Shown here: positions 1 to 7,613 of the stretch, piece after piece
How the letters are laid out: every line of letters starts with the position of its first letter
Position numbering within the stretch: the first letter of the stretch is position 1
Notes under the pieces: generated by a model
Seen by the model: the letters and a program-made list of their open reading frames with translations, nothing else
The model's database searches: none
What the model was told of the DNA's origin: nothing
Program-made: the position numbers and the translations under genes
Source of the DNA: Sphingomonas abaci
GTDB taxonomy: Bacteria; Pseudomonadota; Alphaproteobacteria; Sphingomonadales; Sphingomonadaceae
NCBI RefSeq assembly: GCF_014199625.1
Contig: NZ_JACHNY010000004.1
Coordinates: 1 to 64,000, forward strand
Direction of reading: 5' to 3'
Length of the DNA: 64,000 nucleotides

Positions 1-94
1 ACTTGACCCGCAAACCCGCGGGCCTGACATTACCCCCACGACCCGGGTCACTTCTCGATGAAAACGCCGGGTCAACTCTCAGTGAAAATCAACA
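1..94. mobile_element. Probable right end of an IS21-like insertion sequence
   Basis: Two imperfect direct repeats of about 23 bases, starting with CGGGTCA near 43 and 69 and each ending in a TGAAAA block, lie 26 to 28 bases apart. The block stops at a CA dinucleotide near 94-96. Multiple internal terminal repeats with TG...CA tips are what the IS21 family shows at its ends. The transposase genes (istA/istB) would lie to the left, outside the window. This is inferred from the repeat pattern and remembered family features; no transposase is visible here. Confidence 0.45.
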
Positions 95-95
95 C

Positions 96-209
96 ATCGC
101 CGGCCTGCGCCCGCGCGGCCGTGCCGACGAGGTGGTCGCGAGCCTGCCGTTCACGCCGCTGCCGGCACCGGACGCCGCGCTCGACGCGCTGCTCGGCCGC
201 ATACCTTAA
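96..209 (+). pseudogene. C-terminal remnant of an unknown phage gene
   Basis: An open frame of about 37 codons with the same GC-rich codon use as the genes that follow ends at a TAA, 18 bases before the lysis gene. It has no start of its own, because it runs back into the IS-like end. The residues (ending DALLGRIP) match no family I recognise. The position just upstream of the lysis genes suggests a late phage gene whose 5' part was displaced by the insertion. It could equally be a longer gene that simply continues to the left if the IS interpretation is wrong. Confidence 0.4.
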
Positions 210-227
210 CCCTCACCGGAGAACCCC

Positions 228-1043
228 ATGTTCCATATCGACTGGCGCGAGGCTTCGCGCTGGTGGTCGCTGCGCGTCTCGGCGCTCGGCTCCCTCCTGT
301 TCGCCGCCATGTCGCTGATCCCCGATCAGCTGCTCGCCCTTTGGAACATGATGCCGAGCGAGGTCCGCGCCCATGTGCCGGCGCGCGCCGGCAGCTGGAT
401 CGGCCTGGCGCTGTTCCTCCTGGTCGCCATCGTGCGATTGATTCCGCAGCGACCGGCGAAGGGTGAGCCGGTTGAGACGCTGGTCCAGACCGATGACGGT
501 TGGATCCTCACCGGTGCCGGGAAGATCAAGGGCTCGCTGGTCGTTCTCCGCGACAAGGCCGGCAAGGTCGCGGCCAAGGCGGCCGGCACCGCGGCGATCG
601 CGGCCGCGCTGGCGATGGCCGTCGCCGGGCTGAAGCCGGACGAGGGCAAGCGGAACGTCTCCTATCTCGACATCGTGAAGGTGCCGACCAGCTGCTACGG
701 TCACACCGGGCCGGGAGTGGTGGTCGGCCAGTACCGGACCGACGCGCAGTGCGAGCTGCTGCTCACCGAGGATGCGCGCGAGCATATGATGGGCGCGCTG
801 GCCTGTTCGCCCGAGCTGGCGACGCGACCCGACCAGCTGGCGGCCGTCACCCGCCTGACCTTCAACATCGGCGTGCGCGGCTATTGCCGATCGAGCATCG
901 CCCGCAACTTCGCGGCCGGCCGCTGGCGCGCCGGGTGCGACGGCTTTCCCGCCTGGCGCTATGCCGGCGGACGCGAGATCCGGGGCCTGCTCCTCCGCCG
1001 GCAGCGCGAGCGCGCGCAGTGCCTGACGAACCTGCCGGCATGA
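228..1043 (+). CDS. Holin-like domain fused to a SAR-type GH24 endolysin
   Basis: The 271-residue product looks like two lysis proteins in one chain. Residues 1-74 hold two membrane segments (about 17-32 and 56-72), as in small phage holins. A linker follows, then an Ala-rich weak transmembrane stretch (about 113-134) like the signal-arrest-release segment of SAR endolysins. Residues 135-271 are a phage lysozyme of glycoside hydrolase family 24: E139, D148 and T154 sit in the E...D...T catalytic arrangement (DEGK, YLDIV, PTSCYGHTG), and the C-terminal half keeps the YAGGREIRGLLLRR block of P21-type lysozymes. It would cut peptidoglycan at the end of the lytic cycle. A GGAG ribosome site precedes the ATG. 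The stop overlaps the next start (ATGA). Such lysozymes are usually 150-180 residues, so the N-terminal extension is unusual. Confidence 0.8.
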   Translation: MFHIDWREASRWWSLRVSALGSLLFAAMSLIPDQLLALWNMMPSEVRAHVPARAGSWIGLALFLLVAIVRLIPQRPAKGEPVETLVQTDDGWILTGAGKIKGSLVVLRDKAGKVAAKAAGTAAIAAALAMAVAGLKPDEGKRNVSYLDIVKVPTSCYGHTGPGVVVGQYRTDAQCELLLTEDAREHMMGALACSPELATRPDQLAAVTRLTFNIGVRGYCRSSIARNFAAGRWRAGCDGFPAWRYAGGREIRGLLLRRQRERAQCLTNLPA

Positions 1044-1516
1044 ACCCGCTTGGGCCTATCCGCCGCGCGATCGGGCTCGGCCTGGTCGTGGCGCTGGCGA
1101 TCGCCCTGGCGTGGGGCTTTCGCGTCGATGCCTTGCGGGGCCGGTACCGCGCGCAGCTCGACCGGATCTCGATTGCGATCGACCAGGTGACTGGCCGCAA
1201 GGTGTCGCCGGCAGCCGCGCCGATCGCGATCGAGGCGGTCGGCATCGTCCGCGATCGGTACCGCCAGCAGCGCGACGAGGCGCGCGGCGTCGTCGAGCGC
1301 CAGTCCGCCTCGATCACGGCGCTGGCGGCCGAAAGCGCCCGCCAGGCGGCGATCGGCGCGCGCAACCGCCAGCTCGCCGAGGCGGCGATCGCCGAGCGCG
1401 GCCGCTGGATCGCACGGGCGGCCGCAGCCGAGACCCGCACCGAGCGGCTCAGCGCCGAGGCCGAGGCCGCCGAGTGCGAGCGGGTCGCCGACGCGCTCTA
1501 CCAGGACGGCTTCTAA
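1040..1516 (+). CDS. Rz-like inner-membrane spanin subunit
   Basis: The 158-residue protein starts with one membrane segment (GLGLVVALAIALAWGF, about residues 13-28). A long charged, Ala/Arg/Glu-rich helix follows that is very likely coiled coil. This is the layout of an i-spanin, which links inner and outer membranes and disrupts the outer membrane in the last step of lysis. The start codon overlaps the stop of the endolysin gene by four bases, so the two are translationally coupled. The function is inferred from topology and position, since spanins diverge too much for motif recognition. Confidence 0.7.
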   Translation: MNPLGPIRRAIGLGLVVALAIALAWGFRVDALRGRYRAQLDRISIAIDQVTGRKVSPAAAPIAIEAVGIVRDRYRQQRDEARGVVERQSASITALAAESARQAAIGARNRQLAEAAIAERGRWIARAAAAETRTERLSAEAEAAECERVADALYQDGF

Positions 1517-1659
1517 CCGGACCTGTCCCGGGCGGCGGCAGGCGCGGCGTGTCGGATGCGGCCGCGCGCAACCGCGCCACCAGCTCCGCCAACCAGGCCC
1601 ACCATCGCCGCATGGCCGCCCCCATGCCGCGCCCGGGCTGAACCAGGGGTGACACCACA

Positions 1660-1953
1660 ATGAAGCTACTCGCCGCGCTGGCGCTCGCCAGCGCCCTGTC
1701 GGCGTGCGCCGGCCGCACGCCCACGCCCGAGCCGACCATCGTCTACCGCGATGCACCGATCGCCGTCGCGGCCGGCTGTGTCGTCGACCGGCCCGCCCCG
1801 GTCGTGCCGCTGCGCGACCGCGTGCCTCCGGCCGAATGGGCCGCCCGCGCGCCTGGCGCGAAGGCGCAGGCGATCGCCGCTCAGGCCGGCCGCCGGATGA
1901 ATCACCAGGCCCGCACCGACGCCGCAACGTCCGGCTGCGCTGCCGCCAACTGA
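1660..1953 (+). CDS. Small lipoprotein, candidate outer-membrane spanin (Rz1-like)
   Basis: The 97-residue product has a signal peptide ending in a lipobox (LSAC, Cys about residue 16), followed by a Pro-rich and Ala-rich mature part. Short, Pro-rich lipoproteins next to an i-spanin gene are typically the o-spanin partner. Unlike lambda Rz/Rz1, the gene is not embedded in its partner but lies 143 bases downstream. That 143-base gap shows no convincing gene. A GGGGTGAC ribosome-binding stretch lies before the ATG. The assignment rests on lipobox and context only. Confidence 0.6.
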   Translation: MKLLAALALASALSACAGRTPTPEPTIVYRDAPIAVAAGCVVDRPAPVVPLRDRVPPAEWAARAPGAKAQAIAAQAGRRMNHQARTDAATSGCAAAN

Positions 1954-1965
1954 GGGCCGCACACC

Positions 1966-3066
1966 ATGCTGAAAACAGCGATCGATCTAACCTCCTACCA
2001 GCTTGCCGCCGGCGAGCCGTTCCTCTTGGAGATCCAGCTTCAGGAATCGACCGGCGCAGTCATGAACCTGGCGGCGCGCGAGTTCGTGCTGGCGTTCTAT
2101 GGCTCTGGTCGCACGCAGGTCGCCGCGATCGACGGCCAGAAGCTGACCGACGCGACCGGGCTCTTCCTGCGCTTCGCGCGCGACGGCCTATTCAGCGACG
2201 GCCTGTTCGGTCAGGATCTGACGGTCGAGTTTGCCGAGCGGTATAAGAACGGCCGCAACGTCATCACGACGGGCAAGCTAACCATCCTGGCATCCAGTGG
2301 CGGCGTGCAGTCGCTGGACGATGGCGTGGTCGGGCAGTTCGTCGTCCGCATCACCATGCGGGCCAATGCCTCCTCCCCGGGCACGCTGACGCCATCGCAG
2401 CAGATCCTCCCTTACCAGCCGACCCTTGGGACGCCGGCCCCGACCTTCACCACCGCGCCCTCGATCTCGCGCAGCGGATCGCGTCTGACCGGCAACGACG
2501 GCGTGATCGCCAATGGCACCGCCAAGACGCGCGAATGGCTCCTGGATGGCACGGTGATCGCCAGCGGCGGCACCTATGACCTGGTCGGCACCGAGGCGGG
2601 CCAGATCACCTATCGCGTCCTAGCGGAGGGTGCAGGCGGCACGCTGCGCGTCAGCTCGGCCCCGATCAGCGTCACGGCAACGGTGACGAAGGTCACCATC
2701 ACCGGCACCCCGCCGACGAGCGGGCAGGTCGGCACCGCCTACAACTTCATGCCGGCGACGGCGAACGGGTCTGGCACCAAGACCTTTGCCTTGTCCGGAG
2801 GCTCGCTCCTGGCGGGCCTGGCCTTCAGCACGTCGACCGGTGCGATCACCGGCACGCCAACGGCCGCAGGATCGATGACCGGCCTGGTCATCACCGTCAC
2901 CGACAGCACCGGCAGCGCCGCACTGCCCGCCTTCAGCGTGACGATCGCGGCGGCCGCGCAGCCGGTCCCCGCCTTCGCGCTCACCGGCCCGGCGACGATC
3001 GCCGAGGGCAATCCATCCGCAGAATACGGCTTCGCCGGTCCCGCCACCATCGCAGAGGGCAACTGA
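1966..3066 (+). CDS. Phage tail or baseplate-associated protein with a putative Ig (He_PIG) domain
   Basis: The 366-residue product starts with a virion-type N-terminal region of about 150 residues without a family I can name. A linker and a putative Ig domain follow at about 243-325, with the TPPTSGQVGTAYNF and GLAFSTSTGAITGTPTAAG blocks typical of He_PIG modules. The last 30 residues contain GPATIAEGN twice. The second copy runs directly into a TGA stop, and the next gene begins two codons later in the same frame with TVTYTVTENAATG, which would continue a Calx-beta-like strand. The pair may therefore be one fibre gene split by a nonsense codon or joined by readthrough. The role is host contact or fibre attachment by inference. 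Confidence 0.65.
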   Translation: MLKTAIDLTSYQLAAGEPFLLEIQLQESTGAVMNLAAREFVLAFYGSGRTQVAAIDGQKLTDATGLFLRFARDGLFSDGLFGQDLTVEFAERYKNGRNVITTGKLTILASSGGVQSLDDGVVGQFVVRITMRANASSPGTLTPSQQILPYQPTLGTPAPTFTTAPSISRSGSRLTGNDGVIANGTAKTREWLLDGTVIASGGTYDLVGTEAGQITYRVLAEGAGGTLRVSSAPISVTATVTKVTITGTPPTSGQVGTAYNFMPATANGSGTKTFALSGGSLLAGLAFSTSTGAITGTPTAAGSMTGLVITVTDSTGSAALPAFSVTIAAAAQPVPAFALTGPATIAEGNPSAEYGFAGPATIAEGN

Positions 3067-3069
3067 TCC

Positions 3070-5529
3070 ATGACGACTGTCACCTATACCGTCACCGAGA
3101 ATGCCGCGACCGGCGTCGCCCGCACGATCAAGATCGGCGTCCGCGCAAGGTCCGGCTCTTCCATTCCGTCGCCGCGCACGGACTGGAAGGATGACACCTA
3201 TCCCGTGATGACCTTCGTCCTGCCGATCGGCGCGACGAGCGCGACGGACACGATCAGCACGAAGGGCAATCTCTCGCCCGATGGTCCGCGCGAATGGGAG
3301 TTCTACGAGATCAGCCGCTCGCCCGCCGGCGGCACGCTGAGCATGAACCCGCAGTTCGGCACCATCACCGACGACGACACGGCTGACCCGGTCATCACCT
3401 ATACCGCGTGGCCCTATAGCGACGATTTGGAGGATGCAGCGGACGGCAGCGACCCGCTCGTCCGGTCCAACTGGTCGGCGACCGGCAACAGTGCTGACCG
3501 CTACCGTGTCGGCACCTATTCAAACGGAAAAGCCGTGTTCAACGGTAACATCTACCGGCCGATGAATTATCTCACCTTCGGTCCCGACTTGAACATCGAC
3601 GGCCTCGATTGGGGGTTCGAGGTCGAGATTGATGAGAACCGCGCCGGCAATGCGGGAGCGACCAACGGCAATGCCTGGGAAACGAGCCGTCAGTCCGCTC
3701 TGCTCTTCTATCGCGGTGAAGGTGACTACCTGGAGGTTGGTGCCGGCGACACGGGCATTCTGCCCGCTATCGCCAATGTTCTGAACGGTGGCACGTCGAC
3801 GCGCATCGGCAACACCTTCCGGCATCAATTGCAGACGGCCCCGACCGCGCTTCCCGGCGGGTCGCCGAGCGTCAAGACGCTATTCCAATACTACAATGGC
3901 GGCCTGCGCGCCCGCCTCATGGGCACGGGCGATTGGGCCTTGCGGGCCGACAAGGCGACGTACCCGTTCGATGTGGCGGAGGTCAGCAAGATCACCGGGC
4001 TCACGGACCTGGCCGCGCGCCACGGCCGCTTCGGCTACCGCAATTCGACCTGGACCTATCCGCTGCTCAACGGCATCCGTATCCGGCCGCTGCGCATGAT
4101 CATCACCAGCCATGCGCGCTACTGCTCGCGCACGACCTTCACCAGCGGGATCGGCCGCATCTGGATCAAGGGCGCGTATCGCGGCAACGCGGTTTCGTGG
4201 GCCTACCGGCTGCGCAACAAGCCGGCGAACACGATCGCGCAGGATTGGAAGGCGTGCAGCGACGTGGTCACCGACGCCGGTGCCGGCACGTTCTCGCTCA
4301 ACTGCATCATCCCCCAGGGCGGCCCCTACGAGATCGAGCTGGCGATGACGGACAGCGATGGGAAGGTGCACACCACCTGGACCAAGCGCGTCGCCTGCGG
4401 CCGGTTCTTCATCACGAACGGGCAATCCAACTCGCTAATGCGCGGCAATGCGGTCTCTGACCTGCCGGCGTTCAGCCCGCTGGCGGCTTGCACCCCGATC
4501 ACCACGCTCGAAAATAAGGAGGGCGTGCCCGCGTTCGAGATGCATGGCATGGGCACGGCCGAATATGCCTTCCCCTCGAATATCGAGATGTCGCGCACCA
4601 TCGCCGAGGCGACGGGCCTACCTTGCCTGACCATCTCCACCGGCATTGGCGGCTCGGGGATCAGCGGCATTTTCGGCGACACCGGTTACGCTGGTACCTT
4701 CGTGCCCACGCGGGCGCGGATCGACGGCGTGGTCGACGGCGTCCTATGGGATCAGGGCGAGGGCGATCGCGACGGCGTCTATTCGCCCGACACGTATTAC
4801 GACCAGCTCAAGGCCGGCTATCTCAAGATGGTCGATACCTCGGGCAACCCGAACCTGCCGATGTGGATCTCGCCGATCGGCAACTTCCCGTCGAACAATC
4901 CGCCGAACGGCCTGACGACCTTCCCCCAGATGGACCGCTACGAGCGCGTCGTGAAGCTGGCCTATGAGAAGCTGATCGCCGAGTACCCGGGCAAGATCAT
5001 GTATGCCGACAGCAAGCTGGGGCAGGTTCACGGCGACGGCGACTGGTACCATTACAAGGCTCTAGCGGCGACCGGCTATCCGAGCATGGGCCGCCGCGCC
5101 GGCTACAGCATCGCCAAGTACCTCGGCATCAGCACGCCGGACGGTCGCGGCCCGTTGCCGAACGCCCTTTCGCGGTCCGGAGCAGTCCTGACCCTGTCCA
5201 TGGATATGAACGGGGCGACCGGGCTGACCGACTTGGTCACCAACTCGACCATCTCGGGCGACACCAGGGGCACCCCGGCGCTTGCGGGCGCGCTCTATGG
5301 CTATGAGGTCAGCGCCGACGACTTCACGTCGCTGCTCGCGATCAGCAGCATCGTGCGGTCGGGCAACACACTGGTCATCACCCTGGCGGCCGATCCAGGC
5401 AAGCCGGTGAAGCTGCGCAGCTTCCACGGTGCCAGCTACGAGGACCGCTACCTATTCTGGGGCACCTATGCGAACGGGCGCGACAACATCCCGGTTGCCC
5501 CGATCATCAACTATCTGACCAGCAACTGA
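3070..5529 (+). CDS. Tail fibre-type protein with SGNH / sialate O-acetylesterase-like domain
   Basis: This 819-residue protein begins with a Calx-beta-like strand pattern (TVTYTVTENAATG). It continues with a region of about 330 residues that I cannot assign and an Ig/PKD-like segment, then an esterase domain from about residue 445. The esterase shows the nucleophile block ITNGQSNS (near 453), GVLWDQGEGD (near 559) and a downstream HGDGDWYHY block (near 655). These correspond to blocks I, III and V of the SASA carbohydrate-esterase family. Such domains in phage fibres remove acetyl groups from surface polysaccharides. A GAGGG stretch about ten bases before the ATG can serve as a ribosome site. 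The frame is shared with the preceding gene across a single TGA. Confidence 0.75.
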   Translation: MTTVTYTVTENAATGVARTIKIGVRARSGSSIPSPRTDWKDDTYPVMTFVLPIGATSATDTISTKGNLSPDGPREWEFYEISRSPAGGTLSMNPQFGTITDDDTADPVITYTAWPYSDDLEDAADGSDPLVRSNWSATGNSADRYRVGTYSNGKAVFNGNIYRPMNYLTFGPDLNIDGLDWGFEVEIDENRAGNAGATNGNAWETSRQSALLFYRGEGDYLEVGAGDTGILPAIANVLNGGTSTRIGNTFRHQLQTAPTALPGGSPSVKTLFQYYNGGLRARLMGTGDWALRADKATYPFDVAEVSKITGLTDLAARHGRFGYRNSTWTYPLLNGIRIRPLRMIITSHARYCSRTTFTSGIGRIWIKGAYRGNAVSWAYRLRNKPANTIAQDWKACSDVVTDAGAGTFSLNCIIPQGGPYEIELAMTDSDGKVHTTWTKRVACGRFFITNGQSNSLMRGNAVSDLPAFSPLAACTPITTLENKEGVPAFEMHGMGTAEYAFPSNIEMSRTIAEATGLPCLTISTGIGGSGISGIFGDTGYAGTFVPTRARIDGVVDGVLWDQGEGDRDGVYSPDTYYDQLKAGYLKMVDTSGNPNLPMWISPIGNFPSNNPPNGLTTFPQMDRYERVVKLAYEKLIAEYPGKIMYADSKLGQVHGDGDWYHYKALAATGYPSMGRRAGYSIAKYLGISTPDGRGPLPNALSRSGAVLTLSMDMNGATGLTDLVTNSTISGDTRGTPALAGALYGYEVSADDFTSLLAISSIVRSGNTLVITLAADPGKPVKLRSFHGASYEDRYLFWGTYANGRDNIPVAPIINYLTSN

Positions 5530-5545
5530 TCGCCTTCCAGGATCA

Positions 5546-5738
5546 ATCGGGCCGTGGCATAGCTGCGGTCCCGATCGATCCTAGTCGTGAGATCGGGGCC
5601 GCGCGCGCGGTTTACCTAGGGTCGCCGGTTCGCCGGGTGGCCCGAGAAATAGAAGACCCTCCGGGGAAATACTCGGGGCGTAGCTCCCTGGGTCTGCGCG
5701 ACTAGCCACCCGGTCCGTCCGGCCGGCTGGTCGCGCAG
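5546..5738 (+). ncRNA. Candidate structured RNA with pseudoknot and competing hairpins
   Basis: This gap between the fibre gene and the methylase has no convincing reading frame but is dense in perfect complementarities. An 11-pair stem (one G-U) joins 5566-5576 to 5591-5601. A nine-pair stem joins 5633-5641 to 5705-5713. Inside it, CCGAG at 5642-5646 pairs with CTCGG at 5672-5676, while AGACCC at 5654-5659 pairs with GGGTCT at 5690-5695, giving an H-type pseudoknot topology. A second nine-pair stem (5694-5702 with 5730-5738) would exclude both the outer stem and the last pair of the pseudoknot. The alternative folds suggest a switch or attenuator, but high GC raises the chance of such pairings. 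No known RNA family is recognised. Confidence 0.35.
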
Positions 5739-5757
5739 ATGTCCTCCACCAGTTTCA

Positions 5758-5860
5758 GGCGGCGATCGCCGCCACCATCCATCCTGACGCCATCCCGGCG
5801 CAGGCTCGCCGATCGCTGTCGATCGGCGCTTTCAGGCGCGCCTAGTCGAGCGCTTCCCCT
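5758..5860 (+). promoter_or_regulatory. Palindrome-rich leader of the DNA methylase gene
   Basis: A 16-base perfect palindrome at 5758-5773 (GGCGGCGATCGCCGCC) contains a GATC. A nine-pair hairpin with a CTGT loop at 5807-5828 holds a GATC in each arm (CGATCG context). TTCAGG near 5831 is complementary to CCTGAA near 5860, next to the AAGGAACGAG ribosome site. GATC clusters in the leader of a Dam-type methylase could allow methylation feedback. I see no clear promoter boxes. The reading is inference from symmetry only. Confidence 0.3.
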
Positions 5861-5880
5861 CCTGAAGGAACGAGCACCCT

Positions 5881-6675
5881 ATGGCGCATCACGCAGCCAA
5901 TCCCCCCGCCGCGTACATCGGCGGGAAGCGTAACCTTGCGAAGCGCCTGTGCGCGCTGATCGAGGCAACTCCCCACCGCGCCTATATCGAGCCGTTCGTC
6001 GGCATGGGCGGCGTGTTCCTGCGCCGGCCGACGCCGGCGCCGGTCGAGGTGATCAACGACTTCAACGGCGACGTCGCCAACCTCTTCCGCGTCATTCGGC
6101 GGCACTATGAGCCGTTCGTCGATGAGCTGCGCTGGCTGATCACCAGCCGGGCCGAGTTCCAGCGTCAGAACGCGCTCGATCCCCGGCTGCTGACCGACAT
6201 CGAGCGCGCGGTCCGCTTCCTGTACCTCCAGCGCCTGGCGTTCGGCGGCAGGGTCGAGGGCCGTACCTTCGGTGTTCGCCGCGACATGAGCAGCCGGTTC
6301 AACCTTGGGCAACTCCGCGCCGATCTGAAGGCGCTCCGCGATCGCTTGGCGGCCGTCACGATCGAGCAGCTCGACTATGCCGATGTCATCCGCCGATACG
6401 ACCAGGCTAATGCCCTATTCTTCCTCGACCCGCCCTATGACGAAACCAGAGGCTATGGGATCGAGTTCGGCCGGCCGCAGTATGAGGCGATGGCCGAGCA
6501 GCTCGCCGGTATCCGGGGCCAGTTCATCATGTCGATCAACGATACCCCATTCATTCGGGAGACGTTCGCGCGCTTCCGGATCGACGAGGTCGAGACGACC
6601 TGGACGCTGTCGTCGACCACCGCGCACAGCTCGAAGAAGGTGACCGAGCTGATCATCCGCAGCCCGGAACGCTGA
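5881..6675 (+). CDS. DNA adenine methylase, D12 class (Dam family)
   Basis: The 264-residue protein transfers a methyl group from S-adenosylmethionine to N6 of adenine in DNA. The AdoMet-binding start YIGGKRNLA (about 12-20) and motif I EPFVGMGGVF (about 38-47) are present. The catalytic DPPY lies near residue 183, in the alpha-type D12 order. There is no cognate restriction gene beside it, so it is most likely an orphan phage methylase, used to protect phage DNA or to regulate genes. The recognition site is not readable from sequence, although GATC is the usual target of this class. AAGGAACGAG precedes the ATG. Confidence 0.88.
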   Translation: MAHHAANPPAAYIGGKRNLAKRLCALIEATPHRAYIEPFVGMGGVFLRRPTPAPVEVINDFNGDVANLFRVIRRHYEPFVDELRWLITSRAEFQRQNALDPRLLTDIERAVRFLYLQRLAFGGRVEGRTFGVRRDMSSRFNLGQLRADLKALRDRLAAVTIEQLDYADVIRRYDQANALFFLDPPYDETRGYGIEFGRPQYEAMAEQLAGIRGQFIMSINDTPFIRETFARFRIDEVETTWTLSSTTAHSSKKVTELIIRSPER

Positions 6676-6755
6676 TCGCCTGGGGTATCGTCGGGGTATC
6701 GCCCACCGGCGACCCGCCCCAGAGTGGCGGAAATGCGCGAGCTGATCGAGGGTGC

Positions 6756-6807
6756 GGCGGAGGATGTCTCCGCCGTGAATGTCCGCTTTTGGGAGGAAAG
6801 CGGACAT
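6756..6807. repeat. Palindromic repeat copy A (two hairpins)
   Basis: GGCGGAG (6756-6762) pairs with CTCCGCC (6768-6774). Five bases later an 11-base inverted repeat, ATGTCCGCTTT (6779-6789) with AAAGCGGACAT (6797-6807), encloses a TGGGAGG loop. The same module recurs at 7680-7734 with a different but still complementary stem, and the first hairpin recurs at 8373-8391. The copy lies immediately upstream of the acetyltransferase gene, whose ribosome site and start follow at 6850. A further CCGCTTTTGGGA block follows at 6810. The element type is unknown. Confidence 0.6.
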
Positions 6808-6849
6808 GACCGCTTTTGGGAAAACTGCGGCTGTGACTATGGTCGTGCC

Positions 6850-7377
6850 ATGCCACGCTTGGTTCCTTTCGCTCCGGAGCACTTCGACGTTCTCTCCAAC
6901 TGGTTCGCAAGTGAGGCGGATGTGGTGCAGTGGGGCGGACCATTCCTGTCGTTTCCTTTGACGGTCGAGCAGCTCCGGCCCATGCTGACCGAGGCGGAGA
7001 CGATGCCGCCTACCCGGCTGTGCTGGATGACGGAGCACGACGGCATTCTTGTCGGCCACGCGCAGCTTGGCTTCGACTGGCGTAACGGAAACGCCTTGCT
7101 GTCGCGCGTTGCGGTCGCTCCTCATGCGCGCGGTCGCGGACTGGCTGGCCCTATGCTGCGCCTCGTTCTTGGGCAGGCGTTCGCCCGACCCGAAATCATG
7201 AGGGTTGAGCTCAACGTCTACGCTTGGAACGTCCCCGCTATACGCTCTTACGAGCGGCTCAGTTTTAAGATCGAGGGCGTTCGTCGCTCCTCCGCCTTGG
7301 TGAATGGCGAACGGTGGGACACTGCCATCATGGCGCTGTTGCGACAGGAATGGCAACCCTGCTCTGACCAAGCTTAG
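6850..7377 (+). CDS. GNAT-family N-acetyltransferase
   Basis: The 175-residue protein has the GNAT fold markers. The acetyl-CoA loop is RVAVAPHARGRGLAGPML (about 81-98, the R-G-x-G-L type), followed by the ELNVYAWNVPAIRSYERLSF block (about 118-137) near the C-terminal half. It transfers an acetyl group from acetyl-CoA to an unknown amine, such as an amino acid, a protein N-terminus or a drug. I chose the ATG at 6850 because the in-frame sequence before it is the palindromic repeat. Lower GC and lack of phage context mark it as cargo. The stop is followed by 410 bases without a gene. Confidence 0.75.
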   Translation: MPRLVPFAPEHFDVLSNWFASEADVVQWGGPFLSFPLTVEQLRPMLTEAETMPPTRLCWMTEHDGILVGHAQLGFDWRNGNALLSRVAVAPHARGRGLAGPMLRLVLGQAFARPEIMRVELNVYAWNVPAIRSYERLSFKIEGVRRSSALVNGERWDTAIMALLRQEWQPCSDQA

Positions 7378-7613
7378 ACGATAGCGAGTTCCGCTTCGCA
7401 GACCTTCTCGCAAACGAACCTCTAGGAGGACAGTCGCGGCGGCAATCCCGTTGGGGACCGTCCGAGGCACCGTTTCCCAAAACCTGTTCCCAGTTGTTCT
7501 TTCCCAAAACGGCCTGTCTGAGATCGAGAAACGGGACAGATCATGCTCAACGAATGACAGGTCTTGGAAGCGTAATCCCCATCCGGAACGTCCGACTGTG
7601 GGCGGAAGCGGAC
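7378..7613. other. Gene-free stretch between acetyltransferase and repeat B
   Basis: No reading frame here looks coding. An 11-base direct repeat, TTTCCCAAAAC, occurs at 7473-7483 and 7500-7510. The stretch leads into the 42-base repeat that starts at 7614. I see no promoter or terminator that I would defend. Confidence 0.4.

Noticed and set aside
3064..3066. UGA as a selenocysteine codon
   Set aside because: No SECIS-like hairpin just after the UGA was seen, and fibre proteins have no reason to use selenocysteine. Readthrough or nonsense mutation is more likely.
5642..5700. A hepatitis-delta-like self-cleaving ribozyme in the structured gap before the methylase
   Set aside because: Two crossing helices are present, but I could not place a P3 hairpin, P1.1 pairs and the catalytic C segment in the required order, and the first helix does not begin at a plausible cleavage G. 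The claim was kept at a generic pseudoknot.
5530..6675. A retron (structured RNA plus Dam-like methylase)
   Set aside because: No reverse transcriptase gene is present in the window near this region, so the defining part is missing.
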